Below, piece by piece: positions 63,884 to 64,000 of a stretch of DNA of 64,000 nt. The DNA is from Fischerella sp. CENA71 (GTDB taxonomy: Bacteria > Cyanobacteriota > Cyanobacteriia > Cyanobacteriales > Nostocaceae), in the NCBI GenBank assembly GCA_024239075.1, contig JANBVI010000050.1, positions 1 to 64,000 on the forward strand, written 5' to 3'. Positions within the stretch are counted from its first letter, which is position 1. Each line of letters begins with the position of its first letter. The position numbers and the translations under genes were made by a program. The notes below the pieces were generated by a model. The model saw nothing but the letters and a program-made list of their open reading frames with translations. It was not told where the DNA came from and did no database searches.

Positions 63884-63929
63884 AAGGTAAAAGGTAAAAA
63901 TCGGGACAGTGATTTTTACCTTTTACCTT
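63884..63929 (+). terminator. Long GGTAAAA hairpin after pyrH-frr
   Basis: AAGGTAAAAGGTAAAAATC (63884-63902) pairs perfectly with GATTTTTACCTTTTACCTT (63911-63929) around GGGACAGT. The arms are GGTAAAA heptamers. It starts 17 bp after the frr stop and is likely the terminator, although no separate T-run follows. The last 70 bp of the window after it contain nothing I can identify. Confidence 0.7.
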
Positions 63930-64000
63930 ACCTACATCAACAGCAATTCCTTGCATCACATCAGTGGTTTAAGTCAGTCGTCATTTATACTTGGTAAAGA

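Overview
The window looks like chromosome of a filamentous, heterocyst-type cyanobacterium (Nostocales-like; species not determinable by eye). Evidence: psbD, ycf4 and acsF (photosynthesis and chlorophyll synthesis), many GCGATCGC (HIP1) octamers inside and between genes, abundant short tandemly repeated heptamers such as ATGACCA, TCCCCAA and CCAAAAT, AT-rich composition, and typical cyanobacterial families (folate-biopterin carrier, Uma2 nucleases, cyanoexosortase A, apocarotenoid oxygenase). Every gene read is bacterial chromosomal; no prophage, plasmid replication gene, intact transposase, tRNA or CRISPR array was seen.

Layout. 1-6.7 kb: start of psbD (minus), divergent ycf4, a lipoprotein cyclophilin, a ketoacyl-ACP synthase, a folate-biopterin carrier and a carotenoid oxygenase. 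7-12 kb: gdhA, a 5S rRNA fragment joined directly to a beheaded ROK sugar kinase, and a CHASE2 Ser/Thr kinase. 12.7-16.7 kb: an amino-sugar group (N-acylglucosamine 2-epimerase, NahK-like kinase, DOMON-like protein) with an Uma2 gene between. 17-28 kb: a duplicated general-stress protein, a BON lipoprotein, and signalling genes (a 1418-residue hybrid kinase with a plant-type ethylene-receptor sensor, a response regulator with a dead GGDEF domain, a second hybrid kinase). 28-30 kb: a predicted outer-membrane protein and acsF. 30-39.7 kb: four repeat proteins (two FG-GAP propellers, one beta-helix, one pentapeptide) plus a hydrolase and a type II thioesterase. 40-48.3 kb: an FAD oxidoreductase lacking its usual SelD half, a hydrolase, and a five-gene branched-chain/neutral amino-acid ABC transporter interrupted by a cupin gene. 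48.5-53.4 kb: two small conserved-type proteins and a cyanoexosortase A island (PEP-CTERM substrate, exosortase, associated protein, HpsJ-like protein). 53.4-64 kb: rpe, a secreted subtilisin-like protease beside a lipoprotein serpin, an AI-2E family permease, an LCP-family protein, a hydrolase, a thioredoxin-fold protein, and pyrH-frr.

A theme is invasion by short repeats. They lie in most spacers, supply start codons, end reading frames, and in two enzymes (ketoacyl synthase, carotenoid oxygenase) sit inside the gene in frame. At least four copies of a roughly 55-nt element that can fold as a three-way junction are scattered over 33.5-45 kb. The most notable items for follow-up are the 5S/ROK junction, the three-way-junction repeat family, the in-frame repeat insertions, the protease-serpin neighbours, the self-contained exosortase island with a possibly structured leader, and the ethylene-receptor-like kinase.
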